Below, one piece after another: positions 36,174 to 49,160 of a DNA stretch of 64,000 nt. The stretch spans positions 42,137,474 to 42,201,473 of the forward strand of contig NC_067113.1 of NCBI RefSeq assembly GCF_021347895.1, read 5' to 3'. Made by a program: the position numbers and the translations under genes. Positions within the stretch are counted from its first letter, which is position 1. The number at the start of each line of letters is the position of its first letter. This DNA is from Acanthochromis polyacanthus (Eukaryota > Chordata > Actinopteri > Pomacentridae). The notes under the pieces were generated by a model. It saw only the letters and a list, made by a program, of their open reading frames with translations. It did no database searches and was not told where the DNA came from.

Positions 36174-38740
36174 TCAAAAATCAAAATCAGATTTTTTAAT
36201 AGTGTTCCTTGTCTCCTAATGCACCAATGACGTCTACTTCTAAAGATGCCACTCGTAAATATCTACTGTTACTTCCACATAAGAAGCAAACACTGTACTG
36301 ATTGTACAGTGTTTGCTTTGTGCTACAATAAAATGTACTAAGGAGGAATATGCCTCCAAATAACTACACCAAGACGTCAACACATCCTCAAACTCCGTAA
36401 ATTCCTTCACTCATGCAGGTCGTACATCACTGCCACAAATTCCTGTATGAGAATCACAGCTTTCCAAAACTTCCTTTTCACCCACTCGGTGATTCAGACG
36501 TTGTTCAGCTGAGGTCTTCATGCGGGTTTACAACAACAAAATCTAGCAACATATCTTCATGTGGAGACCACACAGCTAGATAACTGGATGTGTGGTTGGT
36601 CGTTTTTAAAGAGAGCACTTGTCCTGGCTGACATTTGGACAGGCCGCTAGTTAATGTGTTGTTTCACACCGTTCGGCGTTGATAGGGCGGGCTCGGTGTG
36701 GACGGAGCCAAGTGGGACCACCTCTCTGGTGGGTGACCCTGGGTGCATGGGGCAGGGGGACAGGTGGAGCTGGACCCCCCATACTTAACCAGGGACCTCC
36801 AGTAGAGAACAACTACTCCTGTCTGCTGAGGTAGATACACAACTTCAGATTCATTTGGTGGGTTTTTATATCAGGAAGTGATTTGTTTGATACATGTTTG
36901 CTTCTTATGAGCCTACAACACTCTTTAAACACTTACTGGAAATTGGATTTCTCAACTTTCAAGTGTTGGCTGACACCTCTATCTTTGTGTAGGAGCTTTT
37001 AGCATCCCCGTGCTACATTGCAGAGACATAAGGGCTGCACACACACACACACACCCCTGCGTGGATGCAGACCACAAACAGGCAGCATAAACAATGCTGA
37101 GTCTGCCTCGTGTTTTATCTCCTTGCCACCCACAGTTTCCTTGCCAGTGGGGAGCTGAAACCCTGTGCTGCCCGGGGTTCATCCGTAAGCCTCCCAGCTA
37201 ATCACCATACCCGAGCCGATCACAGAGCATGGCTCCAGCCCATTAGAACTAAAACCACCCTCTGGCTCCCAGTCAAATTATCAAAACACAAACTGTAACT
37301 TTAAACTGCTATTAGACGCTATTCCAGTTTCCCACCAGTCCAGTTCCGCTGCCGGCTGAAAGTCAAGCCAGCTCCGCCTGTACGCCGGAGAATTTTAGAC
37401 ATTGTTTTAAGAGAGCGGCGCTGATGTTTGAGAGCCTCGCGCTCATTTGGACATTCTTTGTGAGTGAGGAGCTCCTCTGGGGCCAGTGTTTGAGTTTTGA
37501 GTCATTTCTTCACGCCTCTCGAATGGAAAGAAGATGATCAGGATGATGAACAATAGGAGCGAATGGAGTCATCTTGGACCAGTAATTCCCCCTTTTTTTT
37601 CCCCTCTGCTTTTCTTTGGCACTTGGACACACTAATGTCCAGAACTGACCTGCCTGACCCATTGCTAGTGCTTCACAGAGGAATGCACACCAACAAAGGG
37701 AGGCTATTACCACCCTGAGATCATCACTGTAGTCATAATTTCGATAAGTTTATTCATCAGTGATGCCCCGCCCACGCTTTCTGCACTGGATCGAGGCAGA
37801 TGAAAGGCGACGTCAGGGGTTGTTGGTTGTGTTTGTCGGACATGTTTTCCTTGATTCTCTCTCTCCGTGTGGTCCCTACTGGCTTGCTTTCAAAAACAGC
37901 CTTTGAGCCTGGGGAGAAGTGACGGCTAGAAAGAAGGAGCTCAACATGGAGTCTGAATGCTGATCTCCCCAGGAGCACCGCAACATGAAGAAGGAACAAT
38001 TTAGGCCTCACATCACTACATACACACAACCCCACCAAAGCCACAAGATAAAGTGTTTTCTGAGACTAAGGGAGGCAAATTTACATTGAAACATCACACA
38101 CAAACATGAAGGAATCTAACTGCAGTAATGATATTATGACTGTACTGATTTGGTGATTCGCAGGTTGAAAAATGTTTCGACATCCAGCAGAGGAAGCCTA
38201 AACGAAAAGACAATAATCTTTGTTTAACAGCATTTCTTTGAATATATTTCAGCAGGTAGTTAGCACCTGTTTCCCACTGAAAAATAGCGTTCAAAAAGCT
38301 TAATTGCCTCCGTTTTAGACCCCGCTGTGTTTTCATGTCACCTGTGGTGCTTCTCAGCCACTGTTTACATCTGTTATTGCATTTTAATACAACCAAGTAA
38401 AATAAAGCCGCTCTCATTTACATATTTTTCCTCTTTCTGTTGTCAAACGACATAGCAAACATGAAATGGTGTCTGAAACACAGGCCATTAAGATGACATG
38501 TGAACCAAAAGTCACTTCAGCTTCCAAGCAGCTGTTCTGCACCGCTAAAATGCATGAGTTTAAAACAAGGGCTGTGCTGTAAATTTAGCAATATTTCGAT
38601 GTAATCTGATTGCTCAGTGAGAAAGTTAGAAGCAACAGAAAGTCACATACTTATTCATGTCACAGAAAGAGAGGGCCTTCTTCCTGAAGGGGGCGTGGAC
38701 AGCAGCAGCTCAGCTACATTTAAAGATGCAGAGACCCATT
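36174..38740. other. Gene-free stretch
   Basis: No gene recognised. A (CA)9 run lies at 37037-37054. The remainder looks unique, with a GC-richer part at 36640-36800. Confidence 0.4.
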
Positions 38741-38745
38741 CAGCA

Positions 38746-39030
38746 TGAGTGACATAAAATCATCCACTAGTGACATAAAATAATTAACTAGTGACATAAA
38801 ATGATCCACGAGTGACATAAAATCATCCACTGATGGCATAAAATCATCCACTGATGGCATAAAATTATCCACTAGTGACATAAAATGATCCACTAGTGAC
38901 ATAAAATCATCCACTAGTGACATAAAATAATTAACTAGTGACATAAAATGATCCACGAGTGACATAAAATCATCCACTGATGGCATAAAATCATCCACTA
39001 GTGACATAAAATGATCCACTAGTGACATAA
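38746..39030. repeat. 21-bp minisatellite, family B, array 2
   Basis: About 13 units of GTGACATAAAATCATCCACT type, with variants AATTAACTA, GATCCACGA and GATGGCATAAAATC. A block of several units is repeated inside the array (the AATTAACTAGTGACATAAAA variant recurs about 147 bp apart). The minus strand reads as MSLVDHF/MPSVDDF heptads through the array period, not as a gene. Same family as 18.7 kb. Confidence 0.92.
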
Positions 39031-42000
39031 ATTTGTCCTTGTAGTGACGCTCACGCCCAACATCTAACTAGTGCTGCCAGGAAGCAATCACAAAAATAAA
39101 TCTGTACATGCAAGGAAAACAATTTAATCATGCCTTATTATCTACACAAATGTGTTTATTTGCTGTGTCGTATCCATGCATGAAATCAGAATTGCTGATT
39201 TTATCTAACAGCTCTGTAGCTTTTATCTCACTGGGATAAGTTACGATAAGTTACGATAAGTTTTTTAAACCCTACAGTTGGGAAATTTGCATTGCTCCAA
39301 CAGCAAAGACAGTGCAAACATTTAGGAAATGTAGCACAAAATGATAAAAATTAACAAAATAAATCAAGATATACATGAGTATTAATTATAGAAAAATAAT
39401 ATTATTGCACATACTGATGGTATTGCACAGATTCTTTCATGAATGGAAATATTGGCATAAGTATTGATATTGCACAGATGTTATGTAAGTAGAAAACACC
39501 TGGGTAGCATATGTTCTAGTATATAGTATTATTTTTAACTGATAATGCTATATCTGTATACCAACATCGTTTGCACCCCTCCAGTTTGTCTCATGTGCTT
39601 CAAACTAACCAAGCTTACATTATGTTGAATAATAGTCACGCACTTGAAATGTCAAGTTCAGCAATCTGAGACATTTGTAACATAAAAAAGCTTTAGTGGA
39701 TTTTTATTGAAATGCCATCAGTAGCTATCTTAACCAGGTATTGAAGCCTTTCTTAGGTTTCTTCAGTGCTTTCTAATATAAATAAACCCATGACTTAGCT
39801 AATTTTATATCAAAACTCTATTCAAAAATCAGCCTGTTTTTGAGACATTTTCTTCATACACTTCAGATGAGTGCCCATTTAGTTCAAGAAGTGCTTAATG
39901 ACATTATGATCCTTTCATATTTAATATAATTCTACTCCCCTGCTATCATTCAGCATGCCACAGTATATAGCATAGCAGCTAATTAGCTACCTGGGACCTG
40001 GATGGGACCATTTCTGTGGCATTCACACCACTAAAGAGTTTCTGCCCATACTGTAAGAGCCTTAATGTATCCATTAGACATGTCATTGACTTTTGTGATT
40101 ATTTTGCTTGTCAGCAAATGTCCTGACATGGGAAAAGGCTACTAGATTGAGTGGATGCAGGTCTGGGATGGTGGTTAAAGCAGGAGGAGCTCTGGGGCAA
40201 TCTGAGTAAACAACAGGGTCATTCTGGGTTCAAACCCAGTTAGTCAAAGGTAAGGTCTCTCTTTTCTTCTGTCTTTCTGCTCTCTCTGTTATTCTCTGTC
40301 TATTTGTCAGACACCTCTGAAATCCCTTTGTTCCCCTCCAGAGTTTCCTTTTATTTTCCCTGGTTTCTGTCTTTTCCCCGCATATGCAATGACACTTTCC
40401 TATTCCAGCCATACAGTACTCTGCAGAGTTGACGAATGATGGGCGTATCTGCATATGATATGTTTGTACGTGCGTTTGTCATTGAAACCATCGTGCCAGG
40501 CGAGATCCATCCGCTGGGACGCTCCCGTGTTGGAATTTCAAAAACCCATCTCCTCCCTGCATTGAGTGCAAAGATGATTTGCACCCATGCAGACCTGGCT
40601 TTATATCACTGCAAAGAAGTCTTCACTTCACTTCCCTGCGCCCCTGGAGTTAAAGTTACATGATGAATGATGGGGCAATCAGATCAACTTTCCAATGCAG
40701 CAAGACACAGCCGCCCTTGAGACAGCGCCGGAGGAAGAAATGTTTCACAGTGAGGCCAAGAGGACATCCAGATAAAGACGGAGTAGATACAGAATGTGGA
40801 GCAGATAACGACGGATACAATGCATTTCTTCAAGTGATCGTGCTTTATCTCCTCGGAATAAATCCATCTTTACAGCCTAATTATCCTGAGAACAATATGA
40901 AGAAGTGCCGGGGAGGGGTTCGGGGGTGGGTCGGGGTGATGGGGTTAGGAAGGATCGGGGTGTCACTGCTCCGCTGAGCCTTCATTGAGCACTTGATGGA
41001 TGCTCTGTAACCAATGGAGATGGAGTGCCCCCATAGCCAGGGCGAGCACACAATCTTCTCAGCAGATTAACTCCCATTGATTTATAGAGATTTACCTCAG
41101 GAAAGAAAACAGCTGGCAAAAGGACAAATACCAGAACTGGCAAGGCATAAATTCAACCAAAGAAAAGCCAACTCATTTGTTAAAAAGATGATTCTTACCG
41201 CAGTAAAACAGATACAGGATGGAGTTACTTAAATAGGCGCTTTGTGACGATAAAATACTTAAAAAACCATTCTGTACCTTCTTTTACAAAAAGGAAGTTT
41301 TCATCTGACATGACATCAAGGCACATCACACATATTATCATACTTTTATAGACAAGCTCAAACAGGCACACAGTTGCCTATTTGTGCATCTGTAGCAAAG
41401 GTTATGTCACCCTTCATCTCTCCAATGCTCTCTCTTTTTAGCTGTCCCCATCCAATAAAGACAAAAAGTATGAAGAAATAACTGTAAAAAATCATCTGTT
41501 TCTGTCTACGTGATGAACATAAATTCAATACATACTCTGCTTTTACTCTCCTGAAAAAATACACATTTGTTTGTCTGCCGTTGCCCGCTGATTTTTTGAC
41601 TAAAAGTACCACTCCTTGTTGTGCAAAAAAAAAGGTAAGATCAAAGATTGTCCATCAGAAAACCAGAATAACAAGGTTAAATTTCCTCTCTAGTGATTAA
41701 ACCTGTGAAAACTCATTGTCTTGTATTCAAAGTCATATTTCTAAAAGTTTTGTCCATGAAAATAACCTCTTCATGCTTTGAAATGGCTCAGATTTAACCT
41801 TACACCATTACGTCCTTTAGAATTTGGAGATCTCTACTCACTTGTCCACCATTCACTACAGTTCAAACACACCAGCTTACATCCATGTATTTGAGATTTT
41901 CGTTGGTACACTGCAGTTTTCAGGTTGAAATGCTCTACCATGGTTTATTTCACTCATGACATGTCTTCTATAATATAAAAAACACCGTGTGGACATGCTA

Positions 42001-42900
42001 CCAAGGTAAAATTATGTTAGTTTAAACACAAGACACTCATGCTCCAAACAAAAAGAATGCACACTCAATGAAGGACCTAGGATCCCTGACATATCACTCT
42101 ACACACCAGTGATTCCTAACACATCTCTGGGGGTCATCAGGTGAAAACCTCTCTTCAATGGTGTTTCACCCGTTTAGTCCCACAACACCTCCAGGAGGCT
42201 AGGCGGTGAACTCTGGCATCCCAGATTCAACCCCTCTAGTGCCAGTTCACACTACTCCTACACAATCCAAACAGCACTGCCATGTTCAACTGACCCAGGC
42301 CCGTTTAGGAGATGCTCCAGGTAGTGACCAGTGCTGATGTTACTAGTTAGCTAGTGCAAGATGCTGAATACCTAGTGCCAACTGCTAAAAAGTGACAAAG
42401 AACCCTTTCAAAATGCTAATGGTAGCTGCAAGACCACTACCATGTCCAAAGCAAACTTATCACTGACAAAGAAACTATACAAGCCAGCTCACCAAACTTG
42501 CTAGTGCCACATACTAATGCTAATTGCTAAAATACTTAACTATATCAGCCAAGCTCACCACAGACAGAGACTATGCAAGCAGACTTCATCGAAGATGCAA
42601 GTACCAATTGCTAACTGCAAATTGCTAATGCTACATAACAAGAAAAAACAAACAAAAAAAGACAAAGACACAGCCACTACTTTACAACACAAACTCACCT
42701 GAGATGGCCACATGATCCCAGAAAGATTCTAACAGGCCACTCCCCCACCTTATCTAAACTTCCTCTTCCTGGATCTCTGCCCATTGGGAGACTGAAAAGA
42801 AGGCGGGGAAAGCAAAGTGAAGGAGAGGGCTTGTCCTCTGCCTCCCTCTACTCCCTCATCGCCCCTATTTCACCTCCCAATTATTATTGTTTCTCCTAAT
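39031..42900. other. Gene-free stretch
   Basis: Mostly AT-rich. Around 42340-42620 the short motif GCTAATGCTAATTGCTAA recurs loosely. At 40140-40250 a GGGTTCAAACCCA palindrome resembles a tRNA B box, but no A box is at a fitting distance. No exon is supported. Confidence 0.4.
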
Positions 42901-43270
42901 CCATATCCACTGACTAGCTCTAGCAGCCTCATCTGCCATGTCCATCACCGTCTTCCGCAGATTCTGCCGCTGTACTCCCAGCCCCCTCAAAAGTGAAACA
43001 GTTGACCCTGCAACAAAGCCCCCCCACTTCAAATGGGAAAACTCTGGTTTTCCATCCCCTCTGCTCAGCTTCTGTCTTTAAGTCTGCATATTTAGCCTTC
43101 TTCCTCTCGTAAGCTGCCTTCACTGAACTTTCCCATGGGACTGTTTATTCAATAAAATACAGTGTCTTTTCCTTCACTGATCATAAAACAACGTCTGACC
43201 TCAGATTAGTGCACACTATTTGGGGAACAACAAGCTTTCCTCCTAAATATACCTGCATTTCCCAATCACA
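42860..43270 (-). pseudogene. Decayed non-LTR retroelement fragment (C-terminal ORF end)
   Basis: The minus strand encodes SVKAAYERKKAKYADLKTEA then EQRGWKTRVFPFEVG in one frame. After a frameshift near the Gly run it continues as GFVAGSTVSLLRGLGV and QWIWIRRNNNNWE. Upstream a further frame reads LRSDVVL and KEKTLYFIE with stops. This matches the ending of a Pol-like protein common in fish genomes (AYERKK..KY, PVEVG, WLW motifs). At least two frame breaks and stops are present, so it is dead. Family assignment (R2-like is one possibility) is uncertain. Confidence 0.65.
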
Positions 43271-43499
43271 ACTTCCTACCAGTTGGCCACAAAAAACTTC
43301 ATCGTAATAGAAGGGGTCTTGAAAGAGGTTTCAAAACGTTTTATTGACACTGAAAATTCCAGTTTAAAATTTTTCTTATAACTATTTCTTCAGTCTCCCT
43401 CGACATGGAGCCACAAGAGTCTTGTAAAGTATATAGACTTGCAGTGGGCTTTAAATATGTTGTATTATTTGCACTTTCTGAAAATTATAGGATTTTTGT

Positions 43500-43760
43500 C
43501 AGTTTAAATTCAGTTCAGTTCCTTTTTATTTACATGGCGTCAATTCACAAATTAGGTAGTTTAAGAGCATTTCACATGGTGAAATCAAGATTTTTAAATA
43601 TTTTATTATAGAGTGAAACTCAACAGTTCCCTTTAAGGAAGCCTTTGGTGAAAGTGGGAAGAAAGAACTCCATTTGAACAGGAAGAAGCGGCACAACCGG
43701 CCCTCCCGGCAGTCTCCGGGAGGGTATATCTGCCTCAATCAGTTAGGGCGAGGGTAAAGC
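43500..43760 (+). repeat. Interspersed fish repeat fragment
   Basis: The text GTGGGAAGAAAGAACTCCAT, AGGAAGAAGCGGCACAACCG and TATATCTGCCTCAATCAGTT has the order seen in a widespread fish LINE/SINE-like repeat. It contains a small CTCCCGG/CCGGGAG palindrome at 43701-43721. No frame is open. Confidence 0.5.
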
Positions 43761-44351
43761 AGACAAATAACAGATAAGTTTGCAATTAGATGGGCAAATT
43801 AGAGTTCAAGCAAATTCAAAACATTTCTTTCTCACATTTAAGAAAACAAAACAAGATGTCATTGTTTGGGAATTCATATGATTCAATGCTAAAAACACTC
43901 TGGTCATGTGTGTTAGCAGAAAATGAATGGGAAGCTGAAAGAAATGACATAACTGTATGATAATTCTCTAAAGATGCCCCTCTGGTATTCCACATGGTCA
44001 TTTGATTCATTATTAATATAAAAAATATTGCTTAGTGCCGCTGTAACTGGTAACAGTGTTATATTGAGCCAACGTGTGCTAATAAACTTATTCTTATAGG
44101 ATGTGAAATGGACTTCCTGCTAAGTACTGATTTCACAAATTTATCTGGGGCGCTAATAACACTGCCAGCAGTTAGACATGTCTGGGAAGACTGAATTATT
44201 CAGGCTCAGAGAGGAAGCTATTAAGTATAGATTATCTGAGAAGTTGAAATCAGGGGAGTCCAGAGATAATGCTGGAGTCACACGGTAGAAACCTATATGG
44301 GATTCACTTGGAAAGACTATAGTTTTGCTTTGTTAAGCCAATGATCTCTCT

Positions 44352-44377
44352 TCTCTCTCTCTCTCTCTCTCTCTCTC
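44352..44377. repeat. (TC)13 microsatellite
   Basis: Uninterrupted TC dinucleotides, 26 bp. Confidence 0.9.
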
Positions 44378-44754
44378 ATACTATTTCCCTTCCGCTTCTC
44401 ACTATTAACAACCCTCCATTAAAGTGAAATATCAGATGTGGCCTCGCATTACCGCAGCTCCCATGACATCAGCTTTGTTTTGGCCAAAAAGGCTGAATCT
44501 TTGCCACAAAACATCCACTGAGCAAGTGTTTTATGTTTTTAAGGCTTACAGTGAGAGTATAGTTACTGCATAGTCCTGAAACCATTGTCTACTGTGTAAA
44601 CCATGGTGTTTCTTTTCTCAATCTGCAGACATGTCAGGGCAAGTCCAGTCCAGTCACATTACCTCAATGGACTTGCACTGAGTTATGTTACTTTACTTCA
44701 CAAAAGTAACATCGCAAGTGACGATGCATTAAGTCAACTTATGTTAGTGGAAGT

Positions 44755-45000
44755 CAGGGGTGTCAGACTCATCCTAGTTCAGTTCCACATTCAGCCCAAT
44801 CTGATCTCCAGTGACCAGTAAAATCACAGCACAGTCACCTTTAAATAACAACAACTCCAAATTTTTCCTTTGCTTTCGTACAAAAAAGTACATTCTGAAA
44901 GTGTTCACATTCAAGGAATTATCTTTTTATAAAACATCATAAACAACCTGAAATTTCTTAAGAAAAGTAAGTTCAATTCAATCAAGATTATGTCTCAGAG
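44755..45000. mobile_element. Truncated hAT fragment, same family as 13.9-15.1 kb
   Basis: Starts with CAGGGGTGTCAGACTCATCC and follows the reverse complement of 14890-15141 nearly base for base, sharing AAAAAAGTACATTCTGAAA, TGTTCACATTCAAGGA and ACATTTCTTAAGAAAAGTAA-like runs. Only one end is present, and the minisatellite-bearing middle is absent. There is no target duplication partner. Confidence 0.85.
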
Positions 45001-46670
45001 TGTGTTTTCCCCTATAGTAGAATGCTAATGAATGCTAATTCAGACCATTCTATGCTGTAGAAGGGTCTGAACATTTGACTGCAACTCCTCCAGACTGGTT
45101 CCAAAAGAAAGTCAACCCCATAAACCACACATTAAAATGTCCAACTTTATAGCAGAGATAAACATGTTTAAAGCCCGGTTTTGGTCTCTAAGACTAATTT
45201 CCACCTTCATGACAACTGTACAAGAAGTGAATTTTTATATACCTCACCCTATTAAGTTGTGCAAAGCCTGGAAGTTATGCTTAACTAGCTCAATGCAGTC
45301 ATGCTTTGAGTTACAGATGGGTGCTGTCAGACAGTTCATGGCCTCAGCTCCACTCATGCTCCACCTCTTTGCTCATTTCAAACAGGTCCAAAACTGCTCC
45401 TCAGGAAACCCTGCGGGCGACATTACAAAGGGTGTTCATCCATCTTTATATACAATCTACAGTAAAATCTGAAATCTCCTTTTACTGCCCACTACAGAAT
45501 AAACTACTCTCTATTCTGCTTTCAAACACAGCCATCAAAATAAGCTATATAATTTCACGGCACATTGCATCATATCTCATGATGTCAAGTTATCTTACGT
45601 GAAGTCGGTTTACACAAATTCGTGCAGCACATGATGCCTGAACTGCTCCTCGGGGCAGCATAAAACATGAGAAGAAAACACAGGAAAACGGTTAAAATAC
45701 GAAGAGAAACAATCAGTTACTGTGAAATGAAATACTGCAAAAAGTGATGCTGCTGGGAACCTTAGGGGAAAGGCTGTTTTACTAGAGGCATGCATGCATG
45801 TCCAGTTATAGACTGTGTTATGGGCCAGAGCCTCACAGGAGGAGTCAAAAGGGACCCATGACTGTTCAATATTTGTTCAATAGAAGCTCATACAGTAGTT
45901 CCCTCCTGAGGATGCAGGATTGTATTGGAGGCAGCTGGAGCTGAGTTTAGGTGTGTTTCTCCAGGCCTTGTGTGTAATAATGTTACACGGCAACTGCTTG
46001 ACAGATGTGCACCTCTCCCTTTCATGCATACAGACGTGCATTGGGAGTGCGAGGGAGAAGTCTTCCACCCCTCCTCCTTCCCCATGAACATCCTTCCACA
46101 CCTTGTTGATGGGACCGGAACTTTCCCGTGTTTCGCCGGGGTGGGCCCTGCCTGACTCATGGGGCTGAATGAGAGGGGTCATGACCCACGCCATGAACTG
46201 CTTCCTGTTTCTGTTGAAGGGGTCTTCCGAGGCACACGGTGATCACAGGAGAGGCTGGCGGTGTATCCGGTTTGAGGTGATGCCGCCACAGTAAAAAGCA
46301 TACATCAACGGAGCAGTAGCTGGAACAGAAGAGAAGGGAGATGCTATTATTTACTGCTAGGAAGGCTACAGGGAGAAATATGTTCACTCAGACTGGAAGG
46401 ATGTAGAAGAGGAGAGATAGTGTTAGACTGCAGGCTTGATGATGTTTGATGGAGTTCCTCAGAGCAGTTGATGCTAATTTTGTTTTAACTTGATAAAAAC
46501 CGTTATATTGTATTACAATTTAGCTACTTTTTGGCCATTATTTGGATTTTTTTTGAAGCTGTCATAATGCTGTACTATCCCTAAAACAAAGTCCAATAAG
46601 GCAAGAAACACAAGTTGTCAGAAGTCAACAGTTTAGCCTGATTTCTCAACCTCTGTATTTTGGTTTGAAA
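45001..46670. other. Gene-free stretch
   Basis: No exon or clear repeat recognised. Short overlapping frames on both strands at 45.1-46.2 kb have no family resemblance. Confidence 0.4.
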
Positions 46671-46674
46671 CCAA

Positions 46675-47460
46675 CTCCACCAGGGATGCCCCTTGTCTTC
46701 ACTCCTGTTCATGGAAAGAAACTCAAGTTGCAGTCATGGGAAGAAAGGTGTCCAGTTTAGTAACTTAAGAGTCAAGTCTTTGCTTTTTGCCGATGATGTG
46801 GTTCCGTTGGCTTCACCACCAATTGGGCGATTTGCAGCCAAACCTCCAAGTCAAAGGTTCTCTGCTGGAAACTGTTGGATTGTTCTCGTTGGGTTGGGAC
46901 TGAGCTCCAATTGAAGGAGTCATCTGGGTTTATTGTTCACAAGTATCAGAAAAATGGAGCACGAGATGGGCCAGCCGATTGGTGCAGCTTCAGCAGCAAT
47001 GCAGGCATTAGCTGAGCCAGGAGTTAACCAGTTAATTTATGTTCCAATCCTCACCTGTGGTCTTGAGCTGTGGGTAGTGACTGGAAGAATGGGACTGCAG
47101 AAGCAAGCCGCCAAAAGAACTTTCCTCCAAAAAGTTCCTGAGGTCATCCTGAGAGAATAGGGTAAGGAGCTTGCACATCTGGAGGGAGCTCAGAGTAGAG
47201 TTGGTGTTTCTTCATGTCAGGAAGGAGCCATCTGGGGAGGTTTGGGCATCTCATTAGGATGACTCCTGGGAACCTTCTTTTTTGAAAGTTTCCAGGTACA
47301 CTGAACTGTGAGGAGACTAGGTGCTAGACTCAAAACTCACTGGGAGGATTACATACTGCATCTCATCCGCATTGAAAGGGATCCCCTCGGAGGAACTTGG
47401 AAATGTGGCTGGGTTGAGGGGGACATCTGGAATGACTAGAAGAAAGTGGATGGACAGAGC
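46675..47460 (+). pseudogene. Non-LTR retrotransposon reverse transcriptase fragment
   Basis: Contains the catalytic palm motif as SLLFADDVV (about residues 28-36 of the frame at 46693). Then, in a second frame, KMEHEMGQPIGAASAAMQAL, YVPILTCGLELWVV and QAAKRTFLQKV follow, the typical end of a fish LINE RT domain. Further C-terminal text (RRLGARLKTHWEDYILHLI) is also in shifted frames. Stops and frameshifts separate the pieces, so no product is expected. It ends near AAAGTGGATGGACAG, a worn version of a (GGAT)n tail. Same family as the copy at 51.3-51.7 kb. Confidence 0.8.
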
Positions 47461-48445
47461 AAAAGACAGAAAGTCCAAAATATGCCATTAATATTAATAA
47501 ATTACCAGCATACCTGCAGCAAGTGCGACAAGTCAAAGCTGAACCAGGGAGTTGAGGTGTGAACTGATACTGCTGACTGCTTGCATGATAATTTTGCAGT
47601 TTACAACTCTAATAAGCTGCAATAAACTGGATTAGCCTTTGAAACAAACATGAATCTGTTTGCAATCCCTTAGAGTGTATGTGTATGTGTGTCAGTTGTT
47701 GGAAAGTTTAACAAGGATAATAGCAGAATAATGGAGACAGAGTTGCTGAGAGGTGATGCTGAAGGCTGAGCAGTTGGAAGAGAATGTGGGCAGAGGAGGA
47801 AACATGGCTGGATGTATGACAGAGAATGGGCTGGCAGGGAGGGTTGGCCAGGCTGCTGAAGCAAAGCAGCTTGAAACTGGGCAGCATTCAGGCAGGCTGG
47901 AGGAGAAATGAGCCTGAAGCACCGGAGAAACCTGGTGACTTGAAAGCAAATACACAATGAGACACAGCTGAGCAAATGACCGAGAGGGCCGAGCATCACC
48001 ACCACAAAATAGAAGGGTCTTAAGTAGTTCATGTTGACAGGTTGAACAGACAAAAAGAGGAAACAGAGGGAAAAGCATGAAGGAAAATAGCATTGCCAGA
48101 GCCATGACAGATTTCCTTTGGAATAAATTTCAAAAGATGTCACATTAGCTGAGATTTCAAAAGAGGAAGCTGTGTTTGGAGAGAAATAATATGAAAACTG
48201 ACACAATTTTGAGTAGCAATAATGGTTTTCTCCCTGTCTTATCTCTTTAATATTCTTGTGGCCAATGGGATTTGTCGTGGCACACCTCAGGAGTCCTCAT
48301 CCATGGGTTTGAGAAGTCAAGGAAGAGGCGATAAGTGGCTGAAAATACAAATTACATCATGTGAAAGTTGAAAATCAGGAAATTAAGACTTTTTTTATGT
48401 CATTAAACACCACAAAATTTGCTCTGTCTCTGTATGTATGTGCAT
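47461..48445. other. Gene-free stretch
   Basis: No supported gene. Overlapping minus-strand frames of 178 and 137 codons at 47.67-48.21 kb have composition typical of chance frames in purine-biased DNA and no recognised motif. Confidence 0.4.
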
Positions 48446-48448
48446 TAG

Positions 48449-48806
48449 GGCTGGTCAGAATAGCAATTTCTGAGCTCCAGATATTTGGGCCCAGTTGACT
48501 GAATATTCGGCTCGTCTCAAAAATGCCCCACCCCCTGTGCATCGGCCGTCGAGCAGGGGGGCGGGGTGAAGCGCATTTTCGAGAAGTTAGATGTAGCTTC
48601 GGAATCCAACAGCAATAGCATGGATATCTCCATCTTCTGCCTTTATCTTCTATTTACTAACACAGGTGAAGTAAAGCATGACATCAGGGTTGGTAGGTCT
48701 GCGAGATAAGGGCAGCGGGGACGAGATCCGAATATTTCGATCTCAAAGTTAATATTCAGATACCAACGCAACAACCAAATATTCCAATATTCGGGTCCAG
48801 CCAAGT
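48449..48806. mobile_element. MITE-like element with GGGCTGG ends
   Basis: Left end AGGGCTGGTCAGAATAGC, right end ATTCGGGTCCAGCC, inverse to each other in outline. Inside lie ATATTCGG and CCGAATATT repeats. Flanks ATGTGCAT and GTGTGCGT could be a worn 8-bp hAT-type duplication (6 of 8). It contains no transposase. Confidence 0.5.
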
Positions 48807-48822
48807 GTGCGTATGTAATATA

Positions 48823-49160
48823 CAGGAGGTCCTCAGTTTACGACGTCCTTGACCGATGGCACTGAGTCGTTATGTCAGTGCTGGGGATCCTCAGTTTACG
48901 ACGTACAGTGTTTTGTCGTTACGTTGGAACTGGTTGGTGAGCGGAGCGGACGAATGCGACGTCACACAGCGCTATAAGACGACTTTGTTTACATTCTCCG
49001 GTTGTACGCAACCTTGGATTGTGCTACATCCACTAACTTTTTTCCCTTCATTATGGCTCCCAAGCATAAGTCAGACTCTTCTGATGGCAGCGATCGATAT
49101 TGTGAGGCACATATTTGCTTTGTTTACGTTTATTTACCCTAGAGTCCCGACTGCATCGCG
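48823..49160 (+). mobile_element. Fragment of a possible pogo/Tigger-like DNA transposon
   Basis: Begins CAGGAGGTCCTCAGTTTACG beside a TA and repeats CCTCAGTTTACGACGT once 65 bp later. Near 49052 an ATG opens MAPKHKSDSS, which resembles the start of Tigger-type transposases. The frame soon loses similarity. The assignment rests on these two clues only. Confidence 0.4.

Noticed and set aside
38720..39028. 102-codon minus-strand frame with MSLVDHF heptads
   Set aside because: By-product of the family B 21-bp array. No start context, splice sites or relatives.
40200..40245. tRNA gene or SINE head with GGGTTCAAACCCA
   Set aside because: Only a B-box-like palindrome; no A box, acceptor stem or flanking duplication found.
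47670..48206. 178- and 137-codon minus-strand frames
   Set aside because: Two overlapping frames of the same strand in biased DNA, low complexity, HTHTHT start from a dinucleotide run; not coding.
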